Assembly (NCBI RefSeq): GCF_042677145.1
Contig: NZ_JBHTIT010000001.1
Location: forward strand, 1-64,000
DNA: 64,000 bases
From: Perlucidibaca wandonensis
GTDB lineage: Bacteria; Pseudomonadota; Gammaproteobacteria; Pseudomonadales; Moraxellaceae
Reading direction: 5' to 3'
Positions 8,626 to 17,660 of the stretch are shown here, in pieces. A program made the position numbers and the translations under genes. The first letter of the stretch is position 1. Each line of letters starts with the position of its first letter. Under the pieces are notes generated by a model that saw nothing but the letters and a program-made list of their open reading frames with translations, was not told the DNA's origin and made no database searches.

Positions 8626-10413
8626 TTAGAAGCGATAGTTGGCTGTCACATAAGCACTGCGATCAGCCGTACGATAGCCTTTAACTAGTTCGTAGTCTTT
8701 GTCGGTAAGGTTATCGAGGCGCAGACCTAGATCTAGCTGCTTCATCACCTGCCATTGTGCGTAGGCATTAAATGTCGCAAAGCCGTCATTTTTCCCGCCA
8801 AAATCATCTGTTTTATTTCGTGAAAGATGCTGAGTGCCAATCGATACTGTATCGCTAACAGCGTAATTGACATCAGCATTGAGTTGCAGGCGAGGGCGGC
8901 GAATTAATTCCGCTCCAGTGCTTTCGTCGACGTTGCGAGCACGAACCACACCAACGCTATAGCCCACACGACCTTGTTTGCCGCTGAGATCTAACTCCAC
9001 GCCTTCGAGTGTCGCAGACTTCGTGTTGGCAAGTTTAAAGCCAGGGCCAAAGTTGATCAGGTCCTGCACATCAGTGCGATAAATGTTAACGCTAACTTTA
9101 TGGTTAGGGAGGTAGCGCCAAACCGCACCAATGTCGTGCTGACGGCTGGTTTCTGGCTTCAAGTTTGGGTTGTTAGAGGCAAAGCTGTCATCGAAAAGTT
9201 CGGCAGCTGTTGGAGCACGAAAATTGGTGCCATAGCCGGCGTAAATATCGATCGCTTCAGACACTGCGTAACCAACACGCACAGCGCCAGTATTCTGCAC
9301 GCCCCATTGTTCATGGTTTTCATAACGACCACTTAGGCGATAGCTGACATCACCTACGCGATGCTCATTAATGAGGTAGGCGGCGTGATCGTTGAGGGAG
9401 CGATTGATGCTTGGCGCTTGAGTCTTTTCATAGCTAGCATTTAGGCCACCCGTTACAGTGCCGATAGCACCTGTTTTAACCGTGTGCAGCCAATCGATGC
9501 TGTTTCGCAAAGTGTTAATTTTGCTTGCGCCCCAACTGTTTTGGTTCGACAGGAAGGTTTTGTTGTGGCCAAAACTAAAGCGCTGTTTATAGTCTTTGGA
9601 CAACTCGGTTTCGTAAGCAAGATTAACGATAGATAAGTTACCGTCGGTTTCACCATCATCATATTCGGCATGCTGCTCTTTAAAGATCGCCGAGGCATCT
9701 ATGGAGTTTGTGGCGTTAATTTCATGACTGGCGAACAGGCGAGCGGTGCGCTGGCGGCCACCATCTTTATCGGGTGAGTTGACGAAGAAGTTTGCCGCTT
9801 GGAAGTTTTCATTGCCGGCGTCAAAGCCCTGCGTATCTAGCTGACCGAATGATGCCCCGAGCTTAGTGCTATTGCCGCTGTGACTTAGGTTAACTGTACT
9901 TTCTAAGGTGCCGTAGCTGCCTGCACGCACGCTGATACTGTTTTGGTTTCCTCGGCGCGTGAAGATCTGAATCACGCCACCCATGGCGTCTGAGCCATAT
10001 TGGCTGCTATAGCCACCGCGCACTACTTCGACACGCTCAATATCATCGGCACGTAGTAAGGAGAAATCGAACTGGCCGACATTGCTGTCATTTGCGCGCA
10101 CGCCATCGATCAAAACTAATATTTGTTTGGCGGCGAAGCCACGTAAAAAGACTCCGGTCGATGTTAATGAGCCGCCATTTGGCGCTATGGCAATGCCGGT
10201 AGCGTTGCGGAGGATGTCGGCTAAAGTTGCTGCCTGCTGACGCTCAATATCGGCTCGAGTGATGACTGTGGCTGCATCTAGGCGAGCATTTGATTGCTCT
10301 AAGGATCGGCTGGCGGTAACGACGACTTCGTCGAGGCTTGGTGCGCTTGCGGCTATGGCGGGCAGTGCGCCAAAAGCGGCCACTGGGGCTAGGAATAACG
10401 ACAGGTGTTTCAT
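8626..10413 (-). CDS. btuB: TonB-dependent vitamin B12 receptor
   Basis: Outer-membrane cobalamin receptor (595 aa). A signal peptide (MKHLSLFLAPVAAFGALPA) is followed by a TonB-box-like stretch (DEVVVTASR), the plug domain (ADILRNATGIAI, LIDGVRAN, VEVVRGGYSSQYGSDAMGGV) and a 22-strand barrel ending in the aromatic YRF typical of outer-membrane proteins. I chose the ATG at 10413: longer in-frame extensions run into the cobalamin riboswitch that controls the gene, so must be untranslated leader. The riboswitch and the downstream adenosyltransferase make the B12 ligand assignment firm. Confidence 0.95.
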   Translation of the reverse strand: MKHLSLFLAPVAAFGALPAIAASAPSLDEVVVTASRSLEQSNARLDAATVITRADIERQQAATLADILRNATGIAIAPNGGSLTSTGVFLRGFAAKQILVLIDGVRANDSNVGQFDFSLLRADDIERVEVVRGGYSSQYGSDAMGGVIQIFTRRGNQNSISVRAGSYGTLESTVNLSHSGNSTKLGASFGQLDTQGFDAGNENFQAANFFVNSPDKDGGRQRTARLFASHEINATNSIDASAIFKEQHAEYDDGETDGNLSIVNLAYETELSKDYKQRFSFGHNKTFLSNQNSWGASKINTLRNSIDWLHTVKTGAIGTVTGGLNASYEKTQAPSINRSLNDHAAYLINEHRVGDVSYRLSGRYENHEQWGVQNTGAVRVGYAVSEAIDIYAGYGTNFRAPTAAELFDDSFASNNPNLKPETSRQHDIGAVWRYLPNHKVSVNIYRTDVQDLINFGPGFKLANTKSATLEGVELDLSGKQGRVGYSVGVVRARNVDESTGAELIRRPRLQLNADVNYAVSDTVSIGTQHLSRNKTDDFGGKNDGFATFNAYAQWQVMKQLDLGLRLDNLTDKDYELVKGYRTADRSAYVTANYRF

Positions 10414-10547
10414 GTGTTTAAGTGACTCTCGTGCTGTTTGCATCCCCGCAAACAAGGCTGAAAAAGCCAGCACGAAGGCCGAGTGCGCCGAGAGATGGCG
10501 CAAACATGCTTCGGATAGAGCGCCCGCCGCGCTGGCCGTTGTTTGCA
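10414..10547 (-). promoter_or_regulatory. btuB leader, probable riboswitch expression platform
   Basis: These 134 bases separate the cobalamin aptamer from the btuB ATG. Read on the minus strand they contain GCAAAC (10546-10541), GTTTGC (10505-10500), GTTTGC (10453-10448) and GCAAAC (10441-10436), so mutually exclusive helices are possible. The last two form a small 6-bp hairpin ending 22 bases before the ATG. A GAGAG lies about 12 bases from the ATG as the probable ribosome site. No canonical GC stem plus U-tract terminator was found, so control may be translational; this is inference. Confidence 0.5.
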
Positions 10548-10715
10548 AAAGTCGGTCTCCGGGCTGTCTGGCGGGCTAAAAGCCGAGGGTACTCACCTTC
10601 CCATCCTGTTGGACAGTGGCGATTTGAGTACCTTAACCAGGGTCACCGTTGCGGGGGCAGCGTTGGTTTTACACCAACTTCCCGTCCGTTCGTCGGAACA
10701 GACCAGCGCTTACGC
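10548..10715 (-). promoter_or_regulatory. Cobalamin (adenosylcobalamin) riboswitch
   Basis: On the minus strand the conserved parts appear in order: GGGAAGTTGGTG (10684-10673), GCTGCCCCCGCAACGGTGA (10662-10644) and the 3' B12-box-like AGCCCGGAGACCGAC (10565-10551). These match the consensus GGGAA..GGTG, GCTGCCCCCGCAACTGTRA and AGYCMGGAGACC of class I cobalamin riboswitches. It reads into btuB and the adenosyltransferase. Outer boundaries are approximate because the P1 helix was placed by eye. Confidence 0.93.
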
Positions 10716-10944
10716 TGAACACTTTTGCGGTGGCTAGTGTGATAAAGCGCGAAGGCTTTGTCCATTGGTATATGGATGTGTACGACTTTGGTTGTAAGTT
10801 GGGTGATTAAGGACATTTTTACTTATACAAATAGCAGACATGGCAAGCCGCTCGTCGGAAAATATTACAGATGAGTAACATTGCCTCTTTCTTGAAAATG
10901 ACGCATACCTGACGGCTGTTGGAATAACAATAACGAGGCCATAC
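10716..10944. promoter_or_regulatory. Divergent promoter region between riboswitch-btuB and the DUF1302 cluster
   Basis: About 230 bases with no plausible gene; the stretch is AT-richer than its surroundings. It must hold the promoter for the minus-strand riboswitch transcript and the plus-strand promoter of the DUF1302 gene at 10945, whose ribosome site (GAGG, about 6 bases before the ATG) is visible. I could not pick convincing -35/-10 pairs or an operator for either direction. Confidence 0.4.
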
Positions 10945-12768
10945 ATGAAATACACTGCTCAACGCCCACGACGCTTACCGCTGGTGGCTGCAATCGCCGC
11001 TGTCGGCCTGATGGGCTCCATTCCTGCCCAAGCTTTTCAGTTTGATGTAACCGATGAAGTTAAAGGCTCTGTTGATACCACGCTGACCTACGGCGCAATG
11101 TGGCGTGTGACAGGCCAAGATAAAAATTTATTGCTGCCCGCAAATGGCGGTGTTCGTAATAGTGGCAACTACGATAACGGTAATGCCAATTACGAGCGTG
11201 GCGACTTAGTTTCGTCGCTTTTCAAAATGACCAACGATGTATCGTTGGACTATAAAAACTTTGGTGCGTTTTTCCGCGTATTGTCTTTCTATGATCACGC
11301 CATTCAAAACAAAGACTTTGATCCCAATCGCTCTGATCAGCGAACACTTCGTAATCGCCTAGGTCATGACTACGAGATTTATGACGCTTATGTGCGCGGC
11401 AACTTTGACGTGGCTGGTCATGGCCTGGGTGTGCGCGTCGGTAAACAGGTGATTAGCTGGGGTGAGAGCACATTTATTCCGAATGGTATTAATACTTTAA
11501 ACCCTGTGGATGTGGCGAAACTGCGTGCTCCAGGTTCTGAGCTGAAAGAGGCGTTTTTGCCGATTGGTATGACTCAGTTGACGATGGACGTTACTGATAA
11601 TGTGAGTATGGAGTTGGTTCATCAATACCAATTCCGCGAAACGCGCATTGAGCCTAATGGCTCTTACTTTAGTACTAACGACTTTGCTTCGCCAGGTGGT
11701 AGTAAGGTGTTAGTTGGCGGTGGTGCAGCAAATGAGATGCCTGGGGACATATTTACAGCGACTAACCCTGCTGGTGTGGCAATACCGCGCAGTCCAGATA
11801 AAAAGCCTAGTGGCTCTGGTCAGTATGGTGTGGCTTTCCGTGTATTGGCTCCTGAGCTAGGTAACACTGAGTTTGGTTTTTATCATGCGAACTATCATAG
11901 CCGCACTCCATTAATTTCGGGGCATACGACTACACTAACCGCTGCACAGGAAGGTGCTTTACCTGCTGCTGCTGTTACGGCAGCTAGGGCGCAAACTTCG
12001 ACATATTTTATTGAGTATCCAGAAGACATTGCGATGTACGGTTTAAGTTTTAATACGCTTGGGCCTATGGGTGTTGCGCTGCAAGGTGAGTATTCATACC
12101 GACCAAACCAGCCTCTTCAATTAGCTGCAAATAACATCTTAAATGAGTTCTTAAGTTTGGGGCTATTAGGTTTAAATACAGGCGTTGGTGCGACTGCACG
12201 AGATACTGATGTTGAAGGCTACAAGCGAGTCAAAGCGCATCAGGTTCAGCTTACCGCAACCCAAACTTTTGGTCGTATGTTAGGTGCTTCGCAAGTAGTT
12301 GGTGTTGCTGAGGCTGGCTATGCTTATCTAGATCTGCCTAGCGGTATCGACTTCAATGGTACGGGCCTAGATTATGTAACCTCTGTTGTTCCTGGAGGTA
12401 GCCCAGATGCCACAAATAAAGGCATTATGACGCGAAACTCTTATGGCTATAGAGCCTTAGTTCGTGCCACGTATAACAATGCCATTGGTGCAATTAACTT
12501 AACGCCTCGAGTTGCATTTTCCCATGATCTTCGCGGTACGAGTCCAACATTTACACAAGGTAATAAAGCAGTAAGCATTGGGATTGGCGCTGACTATCAA
12601 AGTAAGTGGCAGGCTGATCTCTCCTACACTAATTTTTTCGGTGGGGAGCAAATCACGCAAGCTAATACTGTCGGTGGTGCAGCGGTTGTTTTGCCGGTAT
12701 CACAATCCACCACCCAAGCTCTCGCAGACCGCGATTTCATCGCTGCCTCCGTCAGCTATGCCTTTTAA
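10945..12768 (+). CDS. DUF1302 family outer-membrane beta-barrel protein (copy 1)
   Basis: A 607-residue protein with a signal peptide (about residues 1-31, ending IPAQA before FQFD) and alternating aromatic beta strands, ending SYAF as outer-membrane barrels do. It belongs to the DUF1302 family: RVGKQVISWGE, NTLNPVDVAKLRAPGSELKE and YFSTNDFASPGG match the second copy at 15694 almost motif for motif. The substrate is unknown. It opens a seven-gene run with DUF1329, Ycf48-like and RND genes, which suggests it is the outer-membrane element of an envelope transport route. This role is inference from context. Confidence 0.88.
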   Translation: MKYTAQRPRRLPLVAAIAAVGLMGSIPAQAFQFDVTDEVKGSVDTTLTYGAMWRVTGQDKNLLLPANGGVRNSGNYDNGNANYERGDLVSSLFKMTNDVSLDYKNFGAFFRVLSFYDHAIQNKDFDPNRSDQRTLRNRLGHDYEIYDAYVRGNFDVAGHGLGVRVGKQVISWGESTFIPNGINTLNPVDVAKLRAPGSELKEAFLPIGMTQLTMDVTDNVSMELVHQYQFRETRIEPNGSYFSTNDFASPGGSKVLVGGGAANEMPGDIFTATNPAGVAIPRSPDKKPSGSGQYGVAFRVLAPELGNTEFGFYHANYHSRTPLISGHTTTLTAAQEGALPAAAVTAARAQTSTYFIEYPEDIAMYGLSFNTLGPMGVALQGEYSYRPNQPLQLAANNILNEFLSLGLLGLNTGVGATARDTDVEGYKRVKAHQVQLTATQTFGRMLGASQVVGVAEAGYAYLDLPSGIDFNGTGLDYVTSVVPGGSPDATNKGIMTRNSYGYRALVRATYNNAIGAINLTPRVAFSHDLRGTSPTFTQGNKAVSIGIGADYQSKWQADLSYTNFFGGEQITQANTVGGAAVVLPVSQSTTQALADRDFIAASVSYAF

Positions 12769-12795
12769 TTTAACGATAAGAGCGAGAAGACTTTT

Positions 12796-14154
12796 ATGAA
12801 AAATATGAATAAACATCTACTGGCCGCTGCGATCGCAGCGACCGTGGCTATGCCAGCTTTTGCGGCGGTGAGTGCAGAAGAGGCGGCGAAGTTAGGTAAG
12901 TCCTTGACACCAATGGGCGCCGAAAAAGCAGGCAATGCTGACGGTACTATTCCTGAGTGGACAGGTGGTTTGACATCAGCGGGTGCTGGTTTCAAAACTG
13001 GTAACCACTACAAAGCCCCGTTCAATGATAAGCCGTTGTTCACCATTACGGCTGCCAACGCCGACAAGTACAAGGACAACCTAACGCCAGGCCAAATGGC
13101 CATGCTGAAGAAGTATCCAACCTGGAAGCTGCCAGTGTATCCAACGCATCGCACAGCATCATTCCCGAAAGGCCATTACGATGAAACCATGGCCAACGCA
13201 ACGAAGGCCAAGCTAACCGAAGGTGGAAACGGCATTCAAGGCACCGATGGTGGTGTGGCATTTCCTATCCCGAAAAATGGCTTGGAAGTTATCTGGAACC
13301 ATTTAACTCGTTACCGTGGTGAGGCTTACGCGACAAACTGGAGCCAAGCAGCCGTTACTCGCGATGGCTCGTATACGCCAGTTCGTTTTGAGTATGAGTT
13401 TGAGTTCCATTACGGCAGCCTAACTAAGCCTGTAGCTGAGCGTGAACCGAATAAGTTGTTTAACTTCTTGCAAGAGGTTACAGCTCCAGCTCGCTTGGCT
13501 GGTGCTATCTTGCTTGTGCACGAATACGCCGACCAAGTGAAAGACCCGCGTCGTGCTTGGACTTATAACCCTGGCCAACGCCGTGTACGTTTGGCACCAA
13601 ACGTTGCCTACGATAGCCCAGGTACAGCAGCCGATGGCTTGCGCACCAACGATGACTTCCAAATGTTTAACGGTGCTACCGATCGTTACAACTGGAAGCT
13701 TGTTGGCAAAAAAGAGGTCTACATCCCATACAACTCGTACAAAATTAGTGGCAACGAGATGACAATGAAGGATGTGTTGAAGCCTAGTCACGTAAACCCA
13801 GATGCAACTCGTTATGAGTTACACCGTGTATGGGTTGTTGAGGCTACTCTGAAGCCAGGCACTAGCCACATTTACTCAAAACGTACCTTCTACATTGACG
13901 AAGACTCGTGGATGAACGTGTTGCAAGACTCCTATGATGGCCGTGGCCAGCTTTGGAGAACATCTGAGCAGCACAACATCAACTACGCCGATGTGCCCAT
14001 GCAGTACCCAACTGTTGAGGTTCATTATGACCTGCAGTCGGCTCGCTACTTGGCCATGAGTCTGCGTAATGATGAGAAAACAGTGTATGTGCCGATCAAA
14101 CGCTCAGCCGCTGATTTCTCGCCAAACGGCCTGCGTCGTGCTGGTACGCGCTAA
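12796..14154 (+). CDS. DUF1329 family periplasmic protein (copy 1)
   Basis: A 452-residue secreted protein with signal peptide (cleavage near MPAFA-AVSAEE). The mature start LGKSLTPMGAEKAGNADGTI and the core NPGQRRVRLAPNVAYD, GLRTNDDFQMFNGATDRYNW, LVGKKE, YELHRVWVVEA and the SKRTFYIDEDSW strand define DUF1329. The family is placed in the same fold superfamily as the lipoprotein carriers LolA/LolB, from memory, implying a half-barrel that could hold a hydrophobic ligand. It starts 27 bp after the DUF1302 gene, and a hairpin terminator follows it. The function is not known. Confidence 0.88.
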   Translation: MKNMNKHLLAAAIAATVAMPAFAAVSAEEAAKLGKSLTPMGAEKAGNADGTIPEWTGGLTSAGAGFKTGNHYKAPFNDKPLFTITAANADKYKDNLTPGQMAMLKKYPTWKLPVYPTHRTASFPKGHYDETMANATKAKLTEGGNGIQGTDGGVAFPIPKNGLEVIWNHLTRYRGEAYATNWSQAAVTRDGSYTPVRFEYEFEFHYGSLTKPVAEREPNKLFNFLQEVTAPARLAGAILLVHEYADQVKDPRRAWTYNPGQRRVRLAPNVAYDSPGTAADGLRTNDDFQMFNGATDRYNWKLVGKKEVYIPYNSYKISGNEMTMKDVLKPSHVNPDATRYELHRVWVVEATLKPGTSHIYSKRTFYIDEDSWMNVLQDSYDGRGQLWRTSEQHNINYADVPMQYPTVEVHYDLQSARYLAMSLRNDEKTVYVPIKRSAADFSPNGLRRAGTR

Positions 14155-14168
14155 GCGCGGTTGAAGTG

Positions 14169-14200
14169 AAGAAAGCCAGCCATCGTGCTGGCTTTCTTAT
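14169..14200 (+). terminator. Intrinsic terminator or attenuator between two DUF1329 genes
   Basis: A perfect 12-bp stem (AAGAAAGCCAGC / GCTGGCTTTCTT) with a CATCGT loop starts 14 bases after the stop of the first DUF1329 gene. The U-run is interrupted (TTTCTTAT), so termination may be partial, leaving read-through into the downstream genes. Its position also argues that the second DUF1329 gene starts at 14223 and not further upstream. Confidence 0.65.
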
Positions 14201-14222
14201 ATTTGCTTATTGGGAGTGCGCT

Positions 14223-15569
14223 ATGCGTACAGTGACTAAAGTAGCCTTTAGTTGTGGCCTAATATTATTGACGATGCCAAGTGCTTGGGCCGCCAATGTA
14301 TTGGAGCAAAACGGTCTTACGCCTATTGGTGCTGAGAGAGCGGCGAATGCTTCAGGTGTTATACCGGCGTGGACGGGTGGTATTAGTCAGTCACCAGTAG
14401 GCTTTAAGGAAGGGGATCATTATCCCAACCCATATGCCAGCGATAAGCCGCTGTATTCGGTAACTGCTAGCAATATGGCGAGTTATGCCACACAGCTTAC
14501 GGCTGGTCAGAAGGCATTGCTGAAGAAGTATCCGACGTGGAAGATGAACGTATATCCGTCACGGCGCAGTGCGGCGTTCCCTCAGTCGGTTTATGACGAT
14601 TCTGCGGCAAATATTAAGCGTGTTAGCTTGATCGATGGAGGGAATGGTTTTGTTGGCACAAGCAGCGGTGTGCCATTTCCGCAACCAGCCTCTGGTGTGG
14701 AGGTGATTTGGAATCACATCACTGCATATAGGGGCAATAGTTTCTCTGTGAGTAGTCAGCAGGCTGCCGTGACAGTTTCTGGCGACTACACGCCGGTACG
14801 TTTCGAGACAATGTATGACTTTCAGTACAACAATCAAACAAAGTCATCTGCTGAGCGCGAGCCCAATAAGCTCATCAATGTGATTTCGCAAATCACCGCA
14901 CCAGCACGCTTAGCGGGGCAGGCGTTGTTGGTACATGAGTATATTGATCAAGTGAAGAATCCACGTATGGCGTGGACATATAACCCTGGTCAGCGCCGTG
15001 TGCGCCTAGCCCCTAATGTGGCTTACGACAACCCAGGCGCAGCTTCCGATGGCCTACGAACGAACGATGACATCACCTTGTTTAATGGCGCGACGGATCG
15101 TTATAACTGGACGTTAGTGGGTAAAAAAGAGCTGCTGGTGCCATACAACGCTTACGCACTAGGCAGTGATAAGTTGAAGATAAGTGACATCGTTATGCCC
15201 GGTCATATTAATCCGGCGCCCGCGCGTTACGAGTTGCACCGTGTTTGGGTCGTAGAGGCTCGGTTGAAGGCAGGCATTAGTCATCTTTACAGCCGGCGCA
15301 CATTTTACGTCGATGAAGATTCGTGGAGCATTATGGTTGCGGATACCTATGATCAGCGCGATCAGCTCTGGCGCGTTTCCGAACTGCACACAGTGCAGGC
15401 ACATAATATCCCAGCGTTACTGCCAGTTGCGGAGGTGCATCACGATTTACTGTCTGGACGCTATCTTGTATCTGGATTGATAAATGAGGAGCCTCGTGTC
15501 TATCGCGCTGAACGATTCAAGTCTTCAGACTTTTCACCAAATGCCTTGCGCCAAGGTGGCATGCGCTAA
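14223..15569 (+). CDS. DUF1329 family periplasmic protein (copy 2)
   Basis: A 448-residue paralogue of the preceding gene, with its own signal peptide (cleavage near SAWAA-NVLEQ). It shares NGLTPIGAERAANASGVIPAWTGG-type opening, NPGQRRVRLAPNVAYDNPG, NGATDRYNWTLVGKKEL and RYELHRVWVVEARL. An in-frame upstream start at 14166 was rejected because it would lie in the terminator hairpin; ATG at 14223 has GGGAG nearby. It looks closer to copy 3 (17661) than to copy 1: YPNPYA, YPTWKMNVYP and SSAEREPNKL recur there. Function unknown; probably a lipid or hydrophobic-ligand carrier, by inference. Confidence 0.87.
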   Translation: MRTVTKVAFSCGLILLTMPSAWAANVLEQNGLTPIGAERAANASGVIPAWTGGISQSPVGFKEGDHYPNPYASDKPLYSVTASNMASYATQLTAGQKALLKKYPTWKMNVYPSRRSAAFPQSVYDDSAANIKRVSLIDGGNGFVGTSSGVPFPQPASGVEVIWNHITAYRGNSFSVSSQQAAVTVSGDYTPVRFETMYDFQYNNQTKSSAEREPNKLINVISQITAPARLAGQALLVHEYIDQVKNPRMAWTYNPGQRRVRLAPNVAYDNPGAASDGLRTNDDITLFNGATDRYNWTLVGKKELLVPYNAYALGSDKLKISDIVMPGHINPAPARYELHRVWVVEARLKAGISHLYSRRTFYVDEDSWSIMVADTYDQRDQLWRVSELHTVQAHNIPALLPVAEVHHDLLSGRYLVSGLINEEPRVYRAERFKSSDFSPNALRQGGMR

Positions 15570-15693
15570 AAGTAAACAAAAGTTTGATTGGTTTGTTATT
15601 TGAACAATTAGGTTTTTGTTCGTTGTGAACACCTTGTTACGTATGTATAAGTAGGCGCTGAACACCCATAAAAAATAATAAAAGGTATTCGCC

Positions 15694-17637
15694 ATGATCG
15701 CACGCGCCCTCCGCCGTAAACCGCTAGCCTGCGCTATTTCACTACTCTCATGCACTCTGGTACTGCCTAGCCATGCGGCGCGCTTCGACTTCGCCGATGG
15801 TGACGGTACATTTGTCTTTGATACATCACTCTCCGTAGGGACTTTGATCCGAACTGAGGATCCAGACCCTCGCGTCGTAGGTATCGCGAATGGCGGCACC
15901 TCACGGAGCGTTAACGAAGACAGTGGCAACATAAACTATAAGAAAGGCGAAGTTGTCTCGACTGTTTTAAAAGCTAGCCATGACGTTGATTTGTCATATG
16001 GTAAAACAGGGCTTTTTGTTCGTTTTGGCTACGCTGCTGATCTAGCCGCACAAAATAAAGATGAGCTTGGTTTAGAGGCACATAAGCGCCTTGACTTTGA
16101 TATGCAGGCTTACGATTGGTACTTGCGTCATAGCTTTGATATCGCGGGTCGTAATTTGAACCTTCGGGTAGGTAGTCAAGTTGTGAGCTGGGGGGAGGGT
16201 GCGCTGATTCAGGGTGGGGTCAATGTCATTAACCCGATCGACCTTCAGCGTTTGCGGGTTCCAGGCTCGGAGCTGAAAGAGGCATTTATTCCAGTACCAA
16301 TGGTCTATGCATCACAACAAATCACTGATGACGTCACCCTTGAGGCTTTTTATCAGCTGAAATGGGAACACTTTGAAATTGATCCATTCGGAACATTTTT
16401 CAGTACTACTGATGTGTTTAGCCCTGGAGGTCGAGAGGCATTTACTGGCTTTGGGCGTACGCCTGATCGTGGGCCTGCCAATCCTGGTCCTGCCTCTGCT
16501 GATACATCCGCGGTTCCTCGTGGCCCAGATCGTGATGCGAAAGACAGTGGGCAATTTGGTGCGGCATTGCGCTGGCTAGTTGGTGAAACTGAGCTCGGCT
16601 TTTATGGCATCAATTACCATAGCCGCTTGCCACTTGCGAGCACGATTGCAGGGACGCCACAAAATGGCGCAGCGCCTTTCTTGCGAGATGCAAATACGGC
16701 AGGAGTTTTTGCTGAGTATCCAGAGGATATTCAACTCTTTGGTCTTAGCTTTAGTACACCGGGACCATTAGGTATTGCATTGAGTGGTGAGTATTCCTAT
16801 CGACCTAACCTCCCTGTGCAAATTAGTACGACAGAATTAACGTTGGCAGCTTTGGGCTTACCAAACCAAGCCGGTGCTCCTGATGATCCTGCTCCAGGGA
16901 CTGAAATCAGTGGTTATCGCCGAGTTGAGGCGCATCAACTACAAATTTTAGCCATTAAGGCGATTCCAAATGTGCTGGGCGCGACACAGGCAATTACGCT
17001 GTTTGAGGCAGCAGCATTTTATCAAGACCTGCCCGATGGTATTAAATTCAACGGTCCTGGTGTGTATTTGCCATCTGCTCAAAATGGGCAAGTTCGCGCC
17101 GCAGGAGTACCTGTTGCTTTCCCTTATCCAAATGCTGTTGTTGCCAATGGTTCAGCCCAGCCTGGCGATGAGGGCTATGCCACAAAAGCATCTTTTGGTG
17201 TGCGTCTGATTGGTCGCTTGGAGTATGCCAATGTGTTTTCAGGTGTGAACTTGCTGCCACGTATTGTCTATGCTGGCGACCTGAAGGGGGTGAGCCAGTT
17301 TTTTAATGAGGGCTCGCACTCAATTTCACTGGGCGTAAACGCGGTTTATAACCAAGTATGGAGCGCGGATCTGTCATATACCAACTTCTTCGGAGGGCGA
17401 GTATTGAAAGGAACGGACTGTCAGTCTGCCCTGCCAGTGATAGGTGCTGTTAGTCAGATTCCTGTCGTAGGTACAGTATTGGCTCCAGTTGTCGGTGCTC
17501 CAAACCAAGGAGCTGTAGCCTGCAGCCTGCCTGGGCCGACAAACCTGCCTACGGGCCAAAGTAAAAACTACGAAAGTATTACCAACAGCAGCATAGATCG
17601 CGATTTTGTCGCGGCTAGTCTCAGCTACTCCTTTTAA
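15694..17637 (+). CDS. DUF1302 family outer-membrane beta-barrel protein (copy 2)
   Basis: A 647-residue paralogue of the gene at 10945. Signal peptide near residues 1-28 (LPSHA-ARFDF). Shared landmarks are VGSQVVSWGEGALI, NVINPIDLQRLRVPGSELKE, DPFGTFFSTTDVFSPGG and AEYPEDIQLFGLSF; it ends SLSYSF. Compared with copy 1 it has a roughly 40-residue extra segment near the C terminus (around residues 590-630) containing Cys and Pro, perhaps a surface loop. The 124-bp gap in front may carry a promoter. It is followed by its own DUF1329 partner, so DUF1302-DUF1329 is a repeated pair here. Confidence 0.88.
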   Translation: MIARALRRKPLACAISLLSCTLVLPSHAARFDFADGDGTFVFDTSLSVGTLIRTEDPDPRVVGIANGGTSRSVNEDSGNINYKKGEVVSTVLKASHDVDLSYGKTGLFVRFGYAADLAAQNKDELGLEAHKRLDFDMQAYDWYLRHSFDIAGRNLNLRVGSQVVSWGEGALIQGGVNVINPIDLQRLRVPGSELKEAFIPVPMVYASQQITDDVTLEAFYQLKWEHFEIDPFGTFFSTTDVFSPGGREAFTGFGRTPDRGPANPGPASADTSAVPRGPDRDAKDSGQFGAALRWLVGETELGFYGINYHSRLPLASTIAGTPQNGAAPFLRDANTAGVFAEYPEDIQLFGLSFSTPGPLGIALSGEYSYRPNLPVQISTTELTLAALGLPNQAGAPDDPAPGTEISGYRRVEAHQLQILAIKAIPNVLGATQAITLFEAAAFYQDLPDGIKFNGPGVYLPSAQNGQVRAAGVPVAFPYPNAVVANGSAQPGDEGYATKASFGVRLIGRLEYANVFSGVNLLPRIVYAGDLKGVSQFFNEGSHSISLGVNAVYNQVWSADLSYTNFFGGRVLKGTDCQSALPVIGAVSQIPVVGTVLAPVVGAPNQGAVACSLPGPTNLPTGQSKNYESITNSSIDRDFVAASLSYSF

Positions 17638-17660
17638 TAACTAAAATACACGGAGCTATT

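Noticed and set aside
10413..10548. Longer btuB reading with a start at 10548
   Set aside because: It would translate the riboswitch leader; the ATG at 10413 begins a proper signal peptide.
10734..10955. 73-codon minus-strand open frame opposite the DUF1302 promoter
   Set aside because: No ribosome site, no recognisable motif, and it overlaps the DUF1302 start; AT-rich intergenic artefact.
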